From contig VXAI01000199.1 in NCBI GenBank assembly GCA_013399305.1, positions 571,975 to 635,974 of the forward strand: a stretch of DNA of 64,000 bases, given 5' to 3'. Shown here piece after piece: positions 60,176 to 64,000 of this stretch (position 1 is its first letter; every line of letters starts with the position of its first letter). The notes beneath the pieces were generated by a model. It was not told the origin of the DNA and ran no database searches. It saw nothing but the letters and a program-made list of their open reading frames with translations. The stretch is from Rostratula benghalensis. Taxonomy: Eukaryota > Chordata > Aves > Charadriiformes > Rostratulidae. The translations under genes and the position numbers were made by a program.

Positions 60176-60220
60176 AAAAACAAAACAAAACAAAACAAAA
60201 ACAAAAACCCACCAAACAAC
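60176..60220. repeat. A/C-rich tract with (CAAAA)n core
   Basis: AAAAACAAAACAAAACAAAA repeats, then ACAAAAACCCACCAAACAAC. Confidence 0.9.
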
Positions 60221-63170
60221 ATTAATCTTTTCTTGGTTTCCTATTTTATGCACCTGCATTAACCCAAAACACATCAGAATTTCATTCTCCTGCTATTTTC
60301 AATCCACCATTAATTCAGAACAACACAAACCTTGTTTAACTTTTATCAAGATAATGTCGAGTAGTCTAAGGGATGATGTGCCACTGAATCTTTCATAAGG
60401 AAAGGCATATTAGAAATGTACATGATTCATTTTGGCTCCAGCCACAATATTTCAGATGAGTTTGCCTGGAAGGAAGCCAACGAAGGAGAAAGTGTAAACT
60501 GACAGTTTTGTGATACTTGTGCTACTTCATTTAAGGATATTTTTTGGACATTACACGGAGCCTGAAAACCTCCTCCTTGCCAACAGAAGTGATAGCTGTG
60601 GCGAAGAACTGACTGCAAACAGTTCTCCTTCTCTTTCCATTGTTATGAAACTATTAACAAAGATATTTAAAAAAATCACAAGATGTTATCATTCAGGCAT
60701 GTTTGCCCAATTTCCTCAGTGTTGACTTTCTCTTTTAAGGAATTCACTGTTGAACTATTAATTATAACCACATGATTTCTGAGACAGGCAGACATGCTTT
60801 AAAGAGAATCATTCCCACTGGCAAGAATAGAATATAAAGCAGTAGAGACCATGTACATACATGCTTATTTGTGTTTTGACACTCCTGTTTGTACCACAGG
60901 TATTTCCCAACATTAAAAAGCAAAGTTATTATGAAATATATTAATTGTGAATTGAAATAAAGATAAAAAAATAATTAAGCATTAAGCCCTGAGTTTTCCT
61001 GTAATCCTTAGGAAAGGCTAATAAACTCTAAAATAGGTTTAAAAATCACACCACTGGCATGTTTTTAGGTCCTGTAAGCTCAAAGAATTAGGTGCATTTT
61101 GAAAACTAAACAATAGTGCCATGTATGAATGCCCCTCTTTCACCCTCTCTCCCTTTTTCTTTTAAAAAAAGATAATAAATGGTTATAATTATAGGTTTCG
61201 TAGAGTATGTTTTATACTGCAGCTATTTGGAAGTAGTCTGGCAAGTTTTCCCTCCACCATCTCTCAGCAATGAAGAAGACCCTACAATGAGTAACTGAAA
61301 ACCAAACCCAAAAAGTCCTTGTTATCTGTTCACTTTTCCCTCCTATTTTGGCACTAGTCATGTTATTCTGGCAACTGTTACCTTGATGTAGGCAAATGAC
61401 CCCTTCAGCTTTAAACTAAGACACAGATTTGTTGACACTGGTACTTGCTTTCCTCAAACTTTATTTCATCATCTTTGTGATGCCTAAAAATAAACGCTTT
61501 AAGGACTTATCTCCACTAGGGTAATTCTACAAATCATTAATAAAAATGGCTGCTGGATCAAGCCATTTCTTTTTTTGAAATATTTTTTGAAACTGGAAAA
61601 TTTTTTTCTCTTTCATTTTCTTCCTCTCCTTACATTATACTTTGTGTGTTCATACACCTTGGATGAATAATACCAATAAAATTAAGGGAAGAGCAAATAA
61701 TGTGAACTAGATTCACATTTTCCATCAGACACCAAGTACATCACAATCTCTCAGATATAAAACAGTCTCTGACCCTCATTTAGAGGCCCTCTCAAAGTAT
61801 ATCTACATCAGTTTTACTACCTCTGCACTCAGGTGAAAGGTTTTATACATGTAACCTGACAACAAAAATCAGAGGTGTTTTAAATAACAATTTGTTAGCC
61901 TTAGGGTTTCTCTCAAGCACTATTTACATCACCAGGTGAAAAGATCAAATGGCCAGATACCTGTGAGGTCAAATTGCCTTTGCTTTGCTGAATTTTCAAA
62001 CCATAAACTATCTGTGTCACTATTTCACTGCCCATCATCCTCCACTTATTTCAGACAATTGCTATACTGGGTGCAAAATTACAATTAAACTTGCCTGCAA
62101 GTGCAGGTTCAATTCACACAACAGAATCTTCTCCCTGGATTATTAACATGCAGGATGAAGTGTCACAGTTCTGTTGAGGAATAAAATCTAGAAATCTAGA
62201 AAAAACACCCCTAGAATTAGTTACTATAATCACAAAAGATTTCCACCTAGTCTAAACGGCTAGTAAATCATAAAGTTATCAGAAAGTACAAACGGTGAGT
62301 TACCCTCTATGTACCAAAATCAAATTCATTATTGCTGCTTTGTGAAGAAAACAGGGCTAGATCTTGATAAAACTCCCCTTGATAACAAGAATCTCACAGT
62401 CTACTAGGAAATAGGATCTTGCCTGAAGAACACTTTCTGATGCTATTCATGAATTACACTGTCTTTTAGTGTGACTGAGATGATCTAAACCTTCACTTGC
62501 AGTCACCTGCATTTTTGTAAATACTTTGTCATACACTTATTTTTGTGCTGTTGGACAATGGTGCTAATCTCTGACATTATGACGATAAAATAAACCCTTT
62601 CCACCGGTTTGTATTAAATGGCACAGGAAGGAGGTTATGTGTATGGATTTTTTTAAATGGGAAAAAAACAGTTCATATTTTTCATTATTTAATAATATAT
62701 AGAGAGGGTTGTATTTTAAATATTATCTGGAGAGACAACTGAGTGTGGGCAAGCCTTTCCTGAAAGAATTGAAGCTTTGAAACACTTAACAAGAGGGCTA
62801 CTGTATGAAAGGTAATTGTGTATCTATGCAGACAGCTTGAAAGCCCATTCATTTGTCAAAATACTTTGAAAATGTGTTTATGCTACACCACTTGTATTTA
62901 ACTTCTTTCCTTCTGCTTTCCTTGCCTCACTGGTATTTTAGGATATTTACAATATGGAGCCATTAAATGTCAAAAGAGCAAAGTCAGGCGTAGACAGCAA
63001 TATAAAAAGGAAAGACATGAAAACTTATTTCTGGAGCCACCACAATGAAAACTGTGGTTTTTACTACAGGAACACTGGTCTCAGACTCTAAATTTCTAGT
63101 CTGTGCACAAAACCAAGCTAATGGCTCTATAGATTCCCTAATCATGCATATGCTATTATACATAAAATAA

Positions 63171-64000
63171 CAGAATCATAGAATCATGCAATGTTTAGAG
63201 TTGGAATGGACCTTAAAGATAATCTAGTTCCAATGCTCCTGCCATGGGCAGGGACACCTTTCACCAGACCAGATTACTCAAAACTTCATTCATCCTGGCC
63301 TAGAACACCATTAGATGTCATCCTATTAATTCAGTCCCTGCTAAAGAGTTCCTCTGCACCTTTTCAGTAGTACTGAAGGGCCAATGTAAGGTCTCCTTGG
63401 AGACTTCACTTTTCCAAGCTTAACAACTCAGATTATTTTAGCCTGTATTCATAGGAGAGTCCCCCAGCCCTCTGATCATCTTTGTGTCCCTCCTCTGGAC
63501 CTTCTCCAACAGGCCCATGTCCTTATGTTAGGGACCGCAGAGCTGGATGCAGTACTCCAGGTTGGGTCTCACCACGGCTGAGGGAGAGAATCTCCTCCCT
63601 TGACCTGCTGACCATGCATCTTTTGATGCAGCCCAAGATGCAGTTAACCTTCTGGGCTGCAGCACACATTGCTGGGTCATGTTAAGCCTGCCATCAAGCA
63701 AAATCCCTAAGTGCTTTTCCTCAGGGCTGATCTCAATCCCTTCTCTCTCAAGCCACTATTTGTTATTGGGATTGCCCCAATACACATGCAGGACATTCCA
63801 CTTGGCCTTGTTGAATTTCATGTTGTTCCCATGGGGACCCCCTCTCAAGCCTGTCCAGGTCCGTCTGCATGGCATCCCTTTTCCTCAGCATGTCAATCAT
63901 GCCATGCAGCTTGGCATCATCAGCAAACTTGCTGAGGGTGCACTCAATCCCACTCTCCATATTGTCAACGAAAATGTTAAACAGTACCAGTCCCAGTATT
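63171..64000 (-). mobile_element. CR1 LINE, continues beyond the window
   Basis: The + strand begins CAGAATCATAGAATCATGCA, then GAGTTGGAATGGACCTTAAA and CTGCCATGGGCAGGGACACC, the inverted 3' UTR. Between about 63305 and 63325 roughly 170 bp of the usual 3' UTR and ORF2 end is absent. The body then resumes with the AAGGTCTCC..GGAG block and runs through GATGCAGTACTCCAGGTTGG and CATCATCAGCAAACTTGCTG to the right edge. The copy is cut by the window, so its 5' end is unknown. Confidence 0.96.
63320..64000 (-). pseudogene. Partial CR1 ORF2 reverse transcriptase, cut by the window edge
   Basis: On the minus strand, entering at 64000, the frame reads FNIF then [18 protein letters not shown]. The FADD codons lie at 63927-63916, the palm catalytic motif. 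Next come DLDRLERGSPWEQHEIQQG and the C-terminal blocks. In intact CR1 this region is palm, thumb and connection of the RT. Frameshifts occur after the LDRLE block and further downstream, so it is a pseudogene within this window. Confidence 0.88.

Larger units (their letters stand above)
50434..63170. other. Long unique AT-rich non-coding stretch
   Basis: About 12.7 kb without a recognised gene or young transposon. Small items are listed separately. Somewhat GC-richer, low-complexity-free patches lie at about 53280-53620, 56690-57000, 57280-57480 and 59420-59780. These could be old repeats, lncRNA parts or regulatory DNA, and I cannot decide which. The minus-strand open frame at 56684-56947 has no known domain. 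Confidence 0.45.

Noticed and set aside
1..64000. tRNA, rRNA, known microRNA, endogenous retrovirus LTR pairs or gag-pol-env remains
   Set aside because: I looked for characteristic motifs and paired terminal repeats and saw none that I could support. A covariance-model or protein search could still find decayed examples.

Overview
The window looks like bird nuclear DNA. It is AT-rich, and its recognisable repeats are almost all CR1 LINEs, in many 5'-truncated copies ending in the avian 3' signature (ATTCTATGATTCTATGA, or TCATAGAATCATAGAAT on the + strand for inverted copies). There is no SINE-rich mammalian pattern and no bacterial gene structure. The species cannot be named from the sequence alone. 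I found no exon of a host protein-coding gene I could recognise, and no tRNA, rRNA, CRISPR array or LTR pair. The window reads as a gene desert or the inside of a very large intron.

Layout: 1-6.2 kb is plain AT-rich sequence. From 6.2 to 20.7 kb, CR1 fragments alternate with unique sequence. They lie at 6.24, 8.28, 10.15, 11.27 and 17.51 kb on the minus strand and at 16.81 and 19.57 kb on the plus strand. The 19.57 kb copy carries most of a broken reverse-transcriptase domain, including GIPQG and FADD. At 23.4-27.0 kb a minus-strand CR1 keeps pieces of its 3' end, RT start, endonuclease, ORF1 esterase domain and ORF1 coiled coil, but most of the RT is deleted. Its last 460 bp match the 17.5 kb copy with a single difference. 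From 27 to 41.5 kb the sequence is mostly unique, with an ancient L2/CR1-like RT relic at 34.3 kb, a possible CTCF site at 35.6 kb, a weak CR1 relic at 36.5 kb and a GC-richer stretch at 38.0-38.8 kb. Three CR1 copies cluster at 41.5-44.5 kb. From 46.3 to 63.2 kb the sequence is again mostly unique, interrupted by a 170-N gap at 49.95 kb. A last CR1 copy runs off the right edge from 63.17 kb.

Nothing here works together as a pathway. The coding material is dead retrotransposon in several age classes. The points most worth a second look are the near-identical CR1 pair, the internally rejoined CR1 at 23.4 kb, the A/C-rich tracts that recur with a strong strand bias (one sits inside that CR1), the old RT relic, and a few stretches that look like conserved regulatory DNA but cannot be tested without alignments. 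I did not find a convincing undescribed system.
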